From Shewanella marinintestina (lineage in GTDB: Bacteria > Pseudomonadota > Gammaproteobacteria > Enterobacterales > Shewanellaceae): a stretch of 64,000 nt of DNA. The stretch's first letter is position 1, and each line of letters begins with the position of its first letter. The translations under genes were made by a program, and so were the position numbers. Location of the stretch: the NCBI RefSeq assembly GCF_023283845.1, contig NZ_JAKILC010000001.1, positions 1 to 64,000 on the forward strand, given 5' to 3'. Shown in pieces: positions 45,365 through 55,468 of this stretch. Under the pieces are notes generated by a model. That model saw only the letters and a list, made by a program, of their open reading frames with translations. It ran no database searches and was not told the DNA's origin.

Positions 45365-46609
45365 ATGAACTCACTAACAAGTGTAAAATACTACATTTTT
45401 CTAGCATATCTAGCAGTATTGAGCATGTTGGGCTTTATTGCCACTGACATGTACTTGCCTGCATTCAAAGCAATTGAAGACACAATGGTAACATCACCAT
45501 CACAAGTCGCAATGTCTTTGACATTCTTTTTAGCTGGCTTAGCGCTAGGGCAGTTATTATATGGTCCTTTAGTTGAGCGTTTTGGTAAACGTAATTCGCT
45601 GATCTTAGGCTTAGTATTGTTTGCTGCAGCCAGTTTCTCAATAGCCGTTAGTGATTCGATGTTAGTGTTCAACATTTCACGTTTTATACAAGCATTAGGT
45701 GCATGTTCTGCCGGCGTTATTTGGCAAGCTATCGTTATTGAAAAATATGATGCTGCAAAAGCTCAGGGTGTTTTTTCTAATATTATGCCGCTAGTGGCGT
45801 TATCTCCGGCACTTGCTCCAATCCTTGGCGCATTTATTTTACAGTCGTTAGGATGGCAGAGCATTTTCATTACTTTAACCGGTATGGCTGCAGTCATGAT
45901 TTTACTAACGGTTTGGTTTGTGCCGGCTGAAACTAAAGCTATTAGTCATGATAAGAAAGAGATTAACTACTTATCTATTCTTAAAAATACTAAATACCTA
46001 GGTAACGTAGTTATCTTTGGCGCGTGTTCTGGTGCGTTTTTCTCATACCTAACACTTTGGCCAGTCGTGATGGAGCAACATGGTTTTGATGCGACTGCAA
46101 TTGGACTGAGTTTTATTCCGCAAACTATTACCTTTATTTTAGGTGGTTACGCGAGTAAAACCCTTATTCGTAAAATTGGTTCAGAGAAAACCCTAAAGCT
46201 TTTACTATCAGTATTTGGCACATGTGCAATGTCTATTGCTGTTGTGACTATTTTACTTCAGGGTCTGTCTATTTACCCGTTACTGGCTATATTTTCTGTT
46301 TTAGCAGCATGTAGCGGTGGTATTTATCCGATTGTTGTTAACGGTGCATTACAGGAATTTCCTGACAACGCGGCAAAAGCTGCTGGTCTACAGAACTTCC
46401 TTCAGATCAGCTTATCGTTTGGTGCTTCAAGTTTAGTTGCTATGTGGGCCACAAGTGGTGAAGTCGCGATTGGTTGGGGGATCATGATCTGTTCTTTCAT
46501 CGTGTTTATCGGCTTTAAACTACGTAACTACAAGAACTGGAATGAAGTGAGTGAAGAGATTGTAATGCCAGATCCTGCACGTATCGCAATCAATCAGGAC
46601 GAGAAATAA
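45365..46609 (+). CDS. punC: MFS exporter PunC (Bcr/CflA family)
   Basis: A 414-residue drug/H+ antiporter of the major facilitator superfamily (12 helices). 'GFIATDMYLPAFKAIE' and 'LGQLLYGPLVERFGKRNSLILGL' are the typical N-terminal motifs, and the pattern 'GACSAGVIWQAIVIEKYDAAKAQGVFSNIMPLVALSPALAPILGAFIL' matches E. coli PunC (YdhC). It likely exports purine nucleosides. The start at ATG 45365 is chosen over GTG 45317 because the first helix begins there. Its divergent neighbour is punR. Confidence 0.88.
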   Translation: MNSLTSVKYYIFLAYLAVLSMLGFIATDMYLPAFKAIEDTMVTSPSQVAMSLTFFLAGLALGQLLYGPLVERFGKRNSLILGLVLFAAASFSIAVSDSMLVFNISRFIQALGACSAGVIWQAIVIEKYDAAKAQGVFSNIMPLVALSPALAPILGAFILQSLGWQSIFITLTGMAAVMILLTVWFVPAETKAISHDKKEINYLSILKNTKYLGNVVIFGACSGAFFSYLTLWPVVMEQHGFDATAIGLSFIPQTITFILGGYASKTLIRKIGSEKTLKLLLSVFGTCAMSIAVVTILLQGLSIYPLLAIFSVLAACSGGIYPIVVNGALQEFPDNAAKAAGLQNFLQISLSFGASSLVAMWATSGEVAIGWGIMICSFIVFIGFKLRNYKNWNEVSEEIVMPDPARIAINQDEK

Positions 46610-46699
46610 TCAAGTAGGTCTTCTATAACAGTAAAGTGATAATATTTTTTAATTATCACTTTACAAGATTATAAGAGCGCTATATTATTCGCGGCGTTC

Positions 46700-46790
46700 G
46701 GAGAGATGGCAGAGTGGTCGAATGCACCGGTCTTGAAAACCGGCATGGGTTTATAGCCCATCTAGGGTTCAAATCCCTATCTCTCCGCCA
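46700..46790 (+). tRNA. tRNA-Ser (TGA)
   Basis: Class II tRNA with a long variable arm (91 nt including CCA). Acceptor GGAGAGA/TCTCTCC, anticodon stem CCGGT/ACCGG with loop CTTGAAA (anticodon TGA). Confidence 0.97.
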
Positions 46791-46795
46791 CATTT

Positions 46796-46830
46796 AAAAA
46801 ATCCCGTTATCGCTAGATAGCGGGATTTTT
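46796..46830 (+). terminator. Terminator after tRNA-Ser
   Basis: Stem AAATCCCGTTATC / GATAGCGGGATTT, with T5 after it. Confidence 0.9.
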
Positions 46831-46863
46831 GCTATCTAGAGTTTAGTGACTGAACCCGAGGGT

Positions 46864-47024
46864 TCCTATTAGTTAAAGTTAGCCATCTCTCCGGCAAATT
46901 TAGAATAAGCCCTTAGCAGAAATGTTAGGGGCTTTTTCGTATCTACATGCTAATCGGTTAATAACGTATCCATAAGCTCGTGGTTTATGCCTTATCTATG
47001 TAGGATTCAAATCTCTACCTTTCT
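46864..47024 (+). pseudogene. Decayed tRNA-Ser fragments
   Basis: CATCTCTCCGGCA (46882-46894) copies the tRNA-Ser acceptor end and is followed by a terminator-like hairpin (AAGCCCTTAGC...GTTAGGGGCTTTTT). Further on, GGTTTATGCC..ATGTAGGATTCAAATCTCTAC resembles its variable arm and T-arm. As in the tRNA-Leu cluster, 3' parts have been copied and left to decay. Confidence 0.55.
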
Positions 47025-47257
47025 TAATTTGAAAGTTAGCGAAAACGCTAAGGGTAGCTGTTGTTTACCTGACTTATCTTGGCGCGAAATAAACAATACG
47101 ATTCTAAAAGTGCACTCAAATTACCTTTAGAAACCTTCAATTCAAGTCTATTATCAAATATTTCTATAAACTCATTCGTTAACCTAAGCGCTAGAAAGCT
47201 AAAACAAAAGCTATTATTGTCATTGCAAATCAATCGCCAATAACCAAGGTTTATAAG

Positions 47258-47431
47258 ATGCAAAAGACAATACTCGTGACAGGCGCAACGGATGGCATTG
47301 GCTTAGAAACCGTAAAATTGCTGGCAGAGCAGGACTACAGTCTAATTATTCACGGCCGAAACCCGACTAAGCTTGAAGCTGTTGCAAAGATGGTTATCAA
47401 AACTATGAATGAGCTGATAATCATTCAATAG
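47258..47431 (+). pseudogene. Truncated SDR-type gene fragment
   Basis: A 57-residue frame begins like a full SDR ('TILVTGATDGIGLETVKLLAEQDYSLIIHGRNPTKLEAV', the cofactor motif TGATDGIG) but stops after the second strand. The final residues ('MVIKTMNELIIIQ') look unrelated, so a deletion probably removed the rest. A good terminator follows directly (47453-47483). Confidence 0.6.
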
Positions 47432-47452
47432 CCTCATAACTAAATACTCGCT

Positions 47453-47483
47453 AAAAAGGCCTGCATGTTTGCAGGCCTTTTTA
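47453..47483 (+). terminator. Terminator after the SDR remnant
   Basis: Stem AAAAAGGCCTGC / GCAGGCCTTTTT with ATGTTT loop. Confidence 0.88.
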
Positions 47484-47699
47484 TTGCCACGACGAGTTAT
47501 TCCAAACCCAACTCACCGGCAAAACAATTATCAATAATAAGCATAAAATGATTATCTATTAACGGACATTATCAATTTTATAGAAGTGGTTAGACTAACA
47601 TTCTCAGTTTGCAGAAGTTGATTCATCAACAGAGCAATAGAGCAGACGCAGCGCCATAAGGTCGTAGCGTGTCTTAATTTACAAACGAGAGATTGAAAA

Positions 47700-48572
47700 A
47701 TGAATTACCAAGGAAAAGTGTATCGCCCTTGGGCAGAGGCGAAAAGCATACTTATACAAATCACCCTAGGCTGCAGCGCTAATACCTGCACGTTTTGCAG
47801 TATGTTTGATGATAAGCGTTTTAAAGTTAGAGAGTTAGAAGATGTATTTAACGATATAGAACGATTAAGGCATTACTATTCACATGTAGACTCTATATTT
47901 CTGATTGATGGCAATGTAATGGCGGCACGAACTGATTACCTATTAAAGGTATTTGATAAACTGCGAAGCACCTTCCCTGAATGCAGTAAAGTTTCAATGT
48001 ATAGCGGCTTAAATGACTTTAGACGTAAGTCGGTAGCCGAACTTAAAGAACTAAAAGATGCTGGATTAACCATGACATATTCGGGTCTAGAGTCAGGTGA
48101 CCGTCAGGTACTTAATAAAATCAAAAAGAATATGAGCCCAGAGCAAGCCATAAAAGGCATGCAAATGGCTAAAGAAGCGGGAATACAAACCCTGCTATCT
48201 TTTATCTTTGGCTTAGGTGGTAAAGAGCGTTCTCATGAGCATATAGCTGCCACTACCGATCTGTTAAACCAAATGCAGCCTGATGAGATAGCCCCTATGG
48301 CATTAGCCATTCAACCAGGAACAGTGCTAGAACAAGAAGTTAAGCGTGGAGAGTTTATCATGCCGACTGAACTACAAATTTTGCAAGAAGAGCAATACTT
48401 ACTCAATCATCTCGATTTTAATACTTTCTATTGGGGTGACCATGGCAATAATATTGTGTCACTAAAAGGCGCATTACCTGATTGCCAAGCAGGCTTCTTA
48501 GCTAAGGTAAACTCAGCCATTGATGTTAGATCGCAAGCAGAAGATAGAGTCATTCAGACTTTCTCTTGGTAA
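47700..48572 (+). CDS. Radical SAM protein
   Basis: A 290-residue radical S-adenosylmethionine enzyme. The cluster motif is unusual for spacing: 'GCSANTCTFCSM' gives Cx4Cx2C rather than Cx3Cx2C. TIM-barrel parts include 'VDSIFLIDGNVMAARTDYLLKVFDKL', 'GLTMTYSGLESGDRQVLNKIKK' and 'GIQTLLSFIFGLGGKERSHEHI'. The family resembles B12-free radical SAM proteins sometimes annotated as coproporphyrinogen-oxidase-like, but the substrate is unknown. It stands alone on the + strand. Confidence 0.8.
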   Translation: MNYQGKVYRPWAEAKSILIQITLGCSANTCTFCSMFDDKRFKVRELEDVFNDIERLRHYYSHVDSIFLIDGNVMAARTDYLLKVFDKLRSTFPECSKVSMYSGLNDFRRKSVAELKELKDAGLTMTYSGLESGDRQVLNKIKKNMSPEQAIKGMQMAKEAGIQTLLSFIFGLGGKERSHEHIAATTDLLNQMQPDEIAPMALAIQPGTVLEQEVKRGEFIMPTELQILQEEQYLLNHLDFNTFYWGDHGNNIVSLKGALPDCQAGFLAKVNSAIDVRSQAEDRVIQTFSW

Positions 48573-48770
48573 TGCAATTGGCGACAAACAAGGTTAGCCA
48601 TTGTTAATCTTAGATTAAAAGCCTTATAAATAAACCGTCCGCTACCAATAAAATGCGTTAAGCAGTTACCTGTTAGCGGACAATTAGAGCTAGCCTTAAG
48701 GTTTGCTCACTGGGCCGACCCAAAATGTCTATTTTGGTGTTTATTTTTATTTCTATTTCGATGTTTATTT

Positions 48771-49691
48771 CTATTTCGACGGCTTGGCAGCTTTTAACGC
48801 TGTTTCCCAATAAGCTGGCTGGCCATAGTATTGGTTAAAGAAGTCGATAAACGCTCTTACTTTAGGCGCGATTAAGCGAGAACTTGGGTAAATAGCCCAA
48901 ATAGAGGCGTTTGAAGCAAACGGATAATCTGTCAATACTTCAACTAATTCACCGCTTACCAGTTGTTGGTACACACTCCAAATAGAGTTAACCGATAGAC
49001 CCAAACCGTCTATGGTCGCATCACGCATTGCATCACCATTATCTGTTCTAAAACATCCTTTAGTCTTGATACTAAAAGGTCCTTTATCTGTTTCAAAACT
49101 CCAGGTATCTAAGTTCATTAAGTTAATACATTGATGATTGCTAAGTTCTTGTGGCGTAGCCGGGGCGCCGTGCTCTTTTATATAAGCTGGCGAGGCGCAT
49201 ACAACGCGTCTGTCAGATGCAAGTTTACGCGCAATTAACGATGAGTCTTTCAGTTCAGCAATGCGGATGGCGACATCAAAACCGCCATCAACTAAATCAA
49301 TAATGGTATCTGAAAAGCGTAAATCTACTGTCAAATCTGGATATTGCTGCATAAAACTTTTCATCGCACCCACCATATGCAATCGGCCGAACGAAGCGGG
49401 GGCTGTGACTCTCAGTGTGCCACTTGGTGATGAAAAGCCGGCGCCAACAGCTGCTCTAGCTGCTTCAGCTGTTGCGAGCACTTCAAGTGCATGGGGCAGG
49501 AAGGATTCACCTTCTTCAGTTAATGACACTTTACGCGTGGTACGGTGCAAAAGGCGTACACCTAGACTTTCTTCTAACTTATTAATATGTACACTTGCAA
49601 CCGCTGGCGAAAGCCCTAGCTCTTGCCCCGCAAGACTAATATTGTGGGTTGAGGCTAAACGTACAAACAATTTTAAGTGTTCTAGATTCAT
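48771..49691 (-). CDS. LysR-type transcriptional regulator
   Basis: A 306-residue LysR regulator of the broad DmlR/YafC-like group. N-terminal HTH 'HNISLAGQELGLSPAVASVHINKLEESLGVRLLHRTTRKVSLTEEGESFL', then the substrate-binding domain ('GTLRVTAPASFGRLHMVGAMKSFMQQYPDLTVDLRFSD'). Its regulated gene is not evident. It lies downstream of the RND operon on the same strand but separated by a terminator, so it may respond to compounds that the pump exports. Confidence 0.82.
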   Translation of the reverse strand: MNLEHLKLFVRLASTHNISLAGQELGLSPAVASVHINKLEESLGVRLLHRTTRKVSLTEEGESFLPHALEVLATAEAARAAVGAGFSSPSGTLRVTAPASFGRLHMVGAMKSFMQQYPDLTVDLRFSDTIIDLVDGGFDVAIRIAELKDSSLIARKLASDRRVVCASPAYIKEHGAPATPQELSNHQCINLMNLDTWSFETDKGPFSIKTKGCFRTDNGDAMRDATIDGLGLSVNSIWSVYQQLVSGELVEVLTDYPFASNASIWAIYPSSRLIAPKVRAFIDFFNQYYGQPAYWETALKAAKPSK

Positions 49692-49879
49692 AGCACTTTA
49701 TGTATTTCCTAAAGAGTTCTGCTAAAAGTAACTCAATTTTCTTTAAATGCTAATCAAAACTTTACCTATATAAAGCTGATTCAGCCTCGAATTGCCTTTC
49801 CATGTGCTTATTAATACTTTTCGGGAAATTATCAGGTTGAGCTTCAAACTCACATTTTCAAAATACATACTTTCAAAAC

Positions 49880-49909
49880 AAAAAAGCCCGAGCACTTAGC
49901 CCGGGCTTT
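49880..49909 (-). terminator. Terminator of the RND efflux operon
   Basis: Stem AAAGCCCG.. / CGGGCTTT around a short loop; on the minus strand it is followed by T6. It separates the pump from the LysR gene. Confidence 0.85.
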
Positions 49910-49930
49910 CAATTCAGTAAGAACCATTGT

Positions 49931-52900
49931 TTAACTGACTGTTGCTGGTTCGCTTATTGGCTCTTCAACCCGCGACTTGCTGCCTATCATGCGTTTAATG
50001 TCTTCAATCATAATGTACAAGCAAGGGATTAACACTAACGTCACTACAGTCGCAAACAAAACACCAAAGGCTAAAGACACTGCCATAGGGATCACCATCT
50101 GCGCTTGCATACTGGTTTCCGTCATTATCGGCACTAAGCCAATAAAGGTTGTTAGTGAAGTCAGTAAGATTGCTCTAAAGCGTCGACAACCGGCTTCAAG
50201 TACCGACAACTTCATGGCCACACCGGATTCTCTGGATTTATTGATGTAATCTACCATCACCAAAGAGTCATTCACCACTACACCCGCTGCTGCGATAATA
50301 CCAAACACCGAAAGGGCACTTAAGTCCAAACCAAGTAACATATGCCCAAGCACTGAGCCAATCACACCAAATGGGATCACAGCCATAATCATAATCGGCT
50401 GTGAATAGGATTTAAGTGGAATAGCGAGTAGGCTGTAGATCACCAACATAGAGATTAAGAAGTCTCTTAATTGGGTATCTGCGCTATCAAGCTGCTCTTG
50501 AATATTGCCTGACACCTCACTTTTTACGCGAGGATACTTAGCTAATAACTCAGGTAGGAAGTTATCGCGAATATCTTTCGCTAGTTTAAATGGCTCTGCT
50601 TGGTCAGCATCAACCGAGCCCCACACATTAATCGTACGGTTACCATTTTCGCGGCGAATACTATTCACTCCATCAGTCACCACAATAGCGGCAACTTCAG
50701 ACAATGGGATTTCAGCGCCTTGTGGAGTTTTAATCATCACATCTGAAACTTGAGCAATGGAGTTACGTTGCTCCTCAGGGTAACGCAGCATCACTTTAAT
50801 CTCTTCACCGTTGCGCAAAATACGCTGGGCTTCAAGACCGTAAAAACTATTACCCACCTGACGAGCGATATTGGCAAGGGTTAATCCTAAGCTATGGGCT
50901 AGGGGTTTTAGTTCAAACTGGATCTCTTTAGCACTCGATTGACGACTATCATTGACATCGCCAACACCTTTTAGGGTATTTAACTTAGCCTTTAACTCTT
51001 TTGCAGCTGCAACTAGCTGAGCGTCATCTTTACCTTCTAACCTAAAGCTAATATCACCGTCATCACGGCCACCACCAAACAAGTTGTCTTGAATAGTGAA
51101 AGACTTCATTCCAGGGATAGACGGCATGTTTTGACGCCAAAGCTCGGCAACGGCAAAAGTATCGATAGGACGAACTTCAGGGTCAACGAGTTTTGTTCTG
51201 ATCTCTGCAGCCGTTCGACCGCGAAGCTCAACCTGAAGATCTGAAATCATATTCTGGCCGTACTCAGCTTCAATTTGCTTATCGACTTGTTTAAGCGCTT
51301 TCTCAATGGCCAAAGCTGCCGACAAGGTAGAACGCTCAGACGCATCAATGTTCATTTCAAATGAGATCCGAGGGAAATCGTGTGGGATCTTAGGCTGACC
51401 AATAAAGCGCACTAAACCACCGGCATATAGGCCTGCGCACACCATAATCAAGCTAATGAACACCATAATAACCGTGTAGCGATACTTAACTGCAACTTCT
51501 AACGACGGACGATAATACTTAATGATTAAAATCTTTAAACCGCTATCGACTTTATCCTGCAAGAAGTTAACGATGTTTCTTAGCCAATCTAAAGGATTCT
51601 TAGAGCCAGGTTTAACTATGGTCTTTTGCTTCATTCTCGCCAAGTGAGCCGGCAAGATAAGCTTAGACTCAATCAATGAGAAGATAAGACAAAGAATAAC
51701 CACAAACCCGATGGCTTGGCCAAATGCTGAAGAAGGGCCGTCATCCATGGTTATCGGTAAAAATGCCGCAATGGTAGTGAGAACACCAAAAGTTGCAGGC
51801 ATCGCAACACGCTTAACACCGCGAATAACATTATCTAACGTCTGGCCTTTTTCTTCGCATTCTGCGTGAGCACTTTCTCCCATCACAATGGCATCATCGA
51901 CCACAATACCCAGCACTAAGATAAAGGCAAAAAGACTAATCACGTTGATCGTGACATCTATCATTCCTAGCGGCATGAATAGCAGGGTACCGAGGAAACA
52001 CACAGGCAAGCCCATCATTACCCAAAACGCTAGACGAACACGTAAAAACAGAGCTAACAATATGAAGACTAATACCGCGCCGCTTTTCATGCTGTCTAAC
52101 ATGAGATCTAAGCGACCCTCAAGGTAATAAGTCATATCCACCCAAGGCTCTAACTTAACGCCTTGTGGTAACACTTTTTGTTTTTCTGCAATGTATCCTT
52201 TAACGACATCAGCAACATCTGTCAGGCTTTGATCGTTAGCTGCACCAATAAAGAAAGTAACTGAGTTTTTCCCGTTAAACTTTGAGTATTGAATGCCTTC
52301 TTCAAAACCATCGATAACAGTTGCTACATCACCCAGTAATAGCGTAGTACCATCTTCAAGAGTAATAAGTGGTAAGCTTTCAAACTCATAACCGACATAA
52401 GCTTGGTTTTGTACTCGAAGATTAATGTAGCCGTTTTCAGCGCGAATTTGTCCAGCAGACATATTGCGCGAATAGCCTCGCACAGCTTCAGCGACATCGT
52501 TAAACCCTAATCCAAATTCACGTAATCTATCTTTACTGACTTCTATAGCGATTTCATAACCGAGACCGCCGTAAAAATCTGTGATGTTTACTTTTGGAAG
52601 TTGTAGCAATTCATCATGAATTTTTTCGCCAAGATCTTTAAGTTGGCGCTGGGATAAATCGCCATAAAGACTCATATACATCACTTCTTGACGGATCTTA
52701 ATCCGCTCAACCTTAGGGCGCTCCATCCCATCAGGGAAACTGGAAATAGAGTCAATTTCAGATTTTACTTCCTCAAGCACTACCTGAGGGTCGTATGAAT
52801 CTTCAATTCTAAAATAACCCGACGACATATTACGGTTAGAGTAAGTGATAACGCGTTTAAGACCTTGAACACTTTCAAGTGCTTCCTCAATCTTAATCGT

Positions 52901-53104
52901 GATCCCTTCTTCTACTTCTTGCGGCGCTGCACCAGGATAGACCGCATTGAACTCTAACCAGTTAATTTCAACTGCGGGGAAAAACTGTTTACGGATCGTA
53001 TTAGCGGTGAGAAGACCACCTAACAAGATGATAATCATCAGTAAGTTTGCTGCAACACTGTTACGGGCAAACCAAGCGATAATGCCTTTATTAGTATCGA
53101 TCAT
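49931..53104 (-). CDS. RND efflux pump permease (AcrB/HAE1-like)
   Basis: A 1057-residue inner-membrane RND transporter with 12 helices and two large periplasmic loops, driven by protons. Helix 4 carries 'GIVVDDAIVMGES' with the paired Asp needed for proton relay, and the C-terminal half carries 'GVVVNDSLVMVDY'. The N-terminus 'WFARNSVAANLLMIIILLGGL' is typical of the short-signal HAE1-like group that lacks an AcrB-type 'FI(D/R)RP' start. It is cotranscribed with the membrane-fusion gene just upstream (3 bases between). No outer-membrane factor gene is in the cluster; it may use TolC. Substrate unknown. Confidence 0.88.
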   Translation of the reverse strand: MIDTNKGIIAWFARNSVAANLLMIIILLGGLLTANTIRKQFFPAVEINWLEFNAVYPGAAPQEVEEGITIKIEEALESVQGLKRVITYSNRNMSSGYFRIEDSYDPQVVLEEVKSEIDSISSFPDGMERPKVERIKIRQEVMYMSLYGDLSQRQLKDLGEKIHDELLQLPKVNITDFYGGLGYEIAIEVSKDRLREFGLGFNDVAEAVRGYSRNMSAGQIRAENGYINLRVQNQAYVGYEFESLPLITLEDGTTLLLGDVATVIDGFEEGIQYSKFNGKNSVTFFIGAANDQSLTDVADVVKGYIAEKQKVLPQGVKLEPWVDMTYYLEGRLDLMLDSMKSGAVLVFILLALFLRVRLAFWVMMGLPVCFLGTLLFMPLGMIDVTINVISLFAFILVLGIVVDDAIVMGESAHAECEEKGQTLDNVIRGVKRVAMPATFGVLTTIAAFLPITMDDGPSSAFGQAIGFVVILCLIFSLIESKLILPAHLARMKQKTIVKPGSKNPLDWLRNIVNFLQDKVDSGLKILIIKYYRPSLEVAVKYRYTVIMVFISLIMVCAGLYAGGLVRFIGQPKIPHDFPRISFEMNIDASERSTLSAALAIEKALKQVDKQIEAEYGQNMISDLQVELRGRTAAEIRTKLVDPEVRPIDTFAVAELWRQNMPSIPGMKSFTIQDNLFGGGRDDGDISFRLEGKDDAQLVAAAKELKAKLNTLKGVGDVNDSRQSSAKEIQFELKPLAHSLGLTLANIARQVGNSFYGLEAQRILRNGEEIKVMLRYPEEQRNSIAQVSDVMIKTPQGAEIPLSEVAAIVVTDGVNSIRRENGNRTINVWGSVDADQAEPFKLAKDIRDNFLPELLAKYPRVKSEVSGNIQEQLDSADTQLRDFLISMLVIYSLLAIPLKSYSQPIMIMAVIPFGVIGSVLGHMLLGLDLSALSVFGIIAAAGVVVNDSLVMVDYINKSRESGVAMKLSVLEAGCRRFRAILLTSLTTFIGLVPIMTETSMQAQMVIPMAVSLAFGVLFATVVTLVLIPCLYIMIEDIKRMIGSKSRVEEPISEPATVS

Positions 53105-53107
53105 GAA

Positions 53108-54313
53108 TTAGTCCTTCTCTTCCATCGCTAATTGCGTGGCTTGCGGCTCTTTCGTATCATCATCGAGCGTTGCTTCTTGCGGCAAAGCGAGCTGCATGCC
53201 TTCAATAGGATAATCAAGCGCAGAAGTGATCACATTCGCGCCTTCTTCAAGGCCAGCAGACACAATCACTTTTGAACCTATTTGGCGCATAATAGTAATG
53301 TCTTTATACCTAAGCTTACCTTCATGATCTAAGATAGCGACTTGGTTATTTATGACTAGATGCCTTGGTAGTTCAGCGACTTGTCCTGCATGGCTACCGT
53401 CAATACTTGCGGTGACATAAGTGCCATAACGCAACTCACTACCATTTGAGCCCTTGCTATTCGTTTTAAGACCGTAAGGGTCAACAACTTCAGCCACTAA
53501 ATAAGTCATTCGGCTACGATTATCAATAACGCCTTCACTTCTCACGATTGTTGCAGGCCATTGCTGCATTTGCCCTGCAAATTCACCGGTTAATACAACC
53601 TCGGCGCCTTTGCCTTTACTATCTAAAAACTGCAGCTCTTTATCGGCGATTGGTAAGCGTATTTCGGCGTGAGCAGTACTTAATACTTTTCCAAGGGGAG
53701 TCCCCATACTCACGTATGATCCTAAGCCGATATTGCGCGCTTCAATGAGTGCATCATATGGTGCTTTGATAATGGTTCTTTCTAAATTACGATTAGCGCG
53801 TTTAAGCCCAGCTTCTGAAGAGTTAAGCTTGGCAACTTCTTGCGCCAGCTGTGGCTTACGTAAACTGAGTTCTGTTGGAACGCCATTTTCAATACGTTTC
53901 CATTCTTCCTCAGCAACTTTACCAAATGCTTTTTCTTGCACTAAGGTTGCTCTGGCTGAAGCCATGTTAGCTTTGGCATCGATTAGCGCAGCTTCATAAT
54001 CACTTGGATCGATTTTAGCTAAAACATCGCCTTTTTTAACAAATCCACCTTTGACAAAGGCTTCTGATAAATAAACAATTTCACCGTTTACTTGTGATAC
54101 CAGTTCTGTTTCATATTTGGCACTGACAACACCGTAGGAGCTAACAGCAAAGCTCATTGGATGGATCTCTACCGCTTGAACTGAAACAAGTGGGGTAGTA
54201 TCCAATTCTTCTTTCTCTTCTGGTGGTTTTTTCATTGCTGACATGCCAATAAACCCAGCTACGCCAACGGCGATAACGACTATAGGTAAAATGATCTGTT
54301 TTTTTGTAGCCAC
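53108..54313 (-). CDS. RND membrane fusion protein (periplasmic adaptor)
   Basis: A 401-residue HlyD/AcrA-type adaptor linking the permease to an outer-membrane channel. An N-terminal helix ('QIILPIVVIAVGVAGFIGM') anchors it. The lipoyl and hairpin regions ('YEAALIDAKANMASARATLVQEK', 'LAQEVAKLNSSEAGLKRANRNLERTIIKAPYDALI') are clear. The GTG at 54313 is chosen because GAGGA lies 7 bases upstream. The neighbour 3 bases after is the RND permease, confirming the two-gene operon. Confidence 0.85.
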   Translation of the reverse strand: MATKKQIILPIVVIAVGVAGFIGMSAMKKPPEEKEELDTTPLVSVQAVEIHPMSFAVSSYGVVSAKYETELVSQVNGEIVYLSEAFVKGGFVKKGDVLAKIDPSDYEAALIDAKANMASARATLVQEKAFGKVAEEEWKRIENGVPTELSLRKPQLAQEVAKLNSSEAGLKRANRNLERTIIKAPYDALIEARNIGLGSYVSMGTPLGKVLSTAHAEIRLPIADKELQFLDSKGKGAEVVLTGEFAGQMQQWPATIVRSEGVIDNRSRMTYLVAEVVDPYGLKTNSKGSNGSELRYGTYVTASIDGSHAGQVAELPRHLVINNQVAILDHEGKLRYKDITIMRQIGSKVIVSAGLEEGANVITSALDYPIEGMQLALPQEATLDDDTKEPQATQLAMEEKD

Positions 54314-55132
54314 AAACACGTCCTCTTGTTGAAGCACTCCACTCTATACACAATCTTTTACTGCTTGCTAAAGATAATATGAGCAAATCTAATTAGAATT
54401 TTGATTGTATGTTAATTGAATTGGTGAGTTGTGACAGGCAGATTATGTAAACGTGTGTGACGAAAAACGCGTATTACCTCGATTACGTTTTAAGTTTTAT
54501 CTTCACAAAGTCGGTGCGCCAATTGAGCAGCACTCCCTATGCTGTTGATATGTAATTATTTTATTAAGATTTATTTAAGTTTCAAACTAGCCCATGTTCA
54601 AAACTACGCTTTTAACGGTTATTTACATTTATGTAAAAAATTAGCAATTCTGCGAATTCTGCTGCCAATGATTGCTATGAATTAGGCGTAGTTAATATTA
54701 TTTCTGCTCATTTTGTCTTATTTGTTTACCTTAAAGCGTAAAGTAATGCTTGCTAATGGTTGTTTTTGATTGAACTGAACAGCTAAAACGACTCATCGGG
54801 CTTCGTAGCACATAAGCAAAACATTGGGTTAGTTTAGAATACGGTAGGGCAGTTAAGCCTATATGGATGTGTTGCGATGTTCGGGCAATATATCGAAACT
54901 GCTAATAGGTCGTATTCTGGTAATAAGTAATATTCTGGTAATAGTAATATTAAAGGGGGGATCAATCGCTGCACAAGCCTAAAGCTGGCCAATCTGTAGG
55001 TTTTGAACTGATTACTTCAGCCTAAACGACCTTAAACGTAAAAGGGCAACCATTGTTAAAGGCGCCCAAATAAAAAAGCCCTAACTTCGATGACTCAGTT
55101 AGGGCTGATAAATTTTGCGTTAAAACAATAAG
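54314..55132. other. Gene-free stretch upstream of the RND operon
   Basis: About 820 bases containing the RND operon promoter and the SEC-C gene terminator. No other gene, RNA or repeat is convincing. Confidence 0.5.
55073..55106 (-). terminator. Terminator of the SEC-C gene
   Basis: AGCCCTAACT / AGTTAGGGCT stem with a T run on the minus strand. Confidence 0.85.
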
Positions 55133-55468
55133 TTATCCGCAGCACTTCTTATATTTGTTACCGCTTCCGCAAACACATGGGTCGTTACGGTTTGGTGTTT
55201 TTTCAAATCGAGTGGTTTGAGGCTTATTTAATAAACCTTCAAGTAACACGATGTTTTCAGCTTGGTCAGCATCAACAGTAATCACGCCCACCAGCTGGTT
55301 ATCAGCAAGTAACTGGTTCACTTCAGCTTCTCTTTCTGCTGTTTGCACAACAAGTTGAAGCGGGTTTTCAGTCGTGCCCACTTTTATTTCACGCTTTGTA
55401 TTGTAACCATAGCTTTCGTGCTTAGGCTTTGGCGTTTTACGGCCTTTAAAAAAGAATTTGTCAGACAT
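55133..55468 (-). CDS. SEC-C metal-binding protein (PBPRA1643 family)
   Basis: A 111-residue protein with an N-terminal basic region ('[27 protein letters not shown]'), a central alpha/beta part and a C-terminal zinc-binding SEC-C motif '[17 protein letters not shown]' (C-x-C-x8-CC). It matches small SEC-C proteins seen in Shewanella and Photobacterium. SEC-C in SecA binds SecB; here the partner is unknown. It is monocistronic with its own terminator. Confidence 0.85.
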   Translation of the reverse strand: MSDKFFFKGRKTPKPKHESYGYNTKREIKVGTTENPLQLVVQTAEREAEVNQLLADNQLVGVITVDADQAENIVLLEGLLNKPQTTRFEKTPNRNDPCVCGSGNKYKKCCG

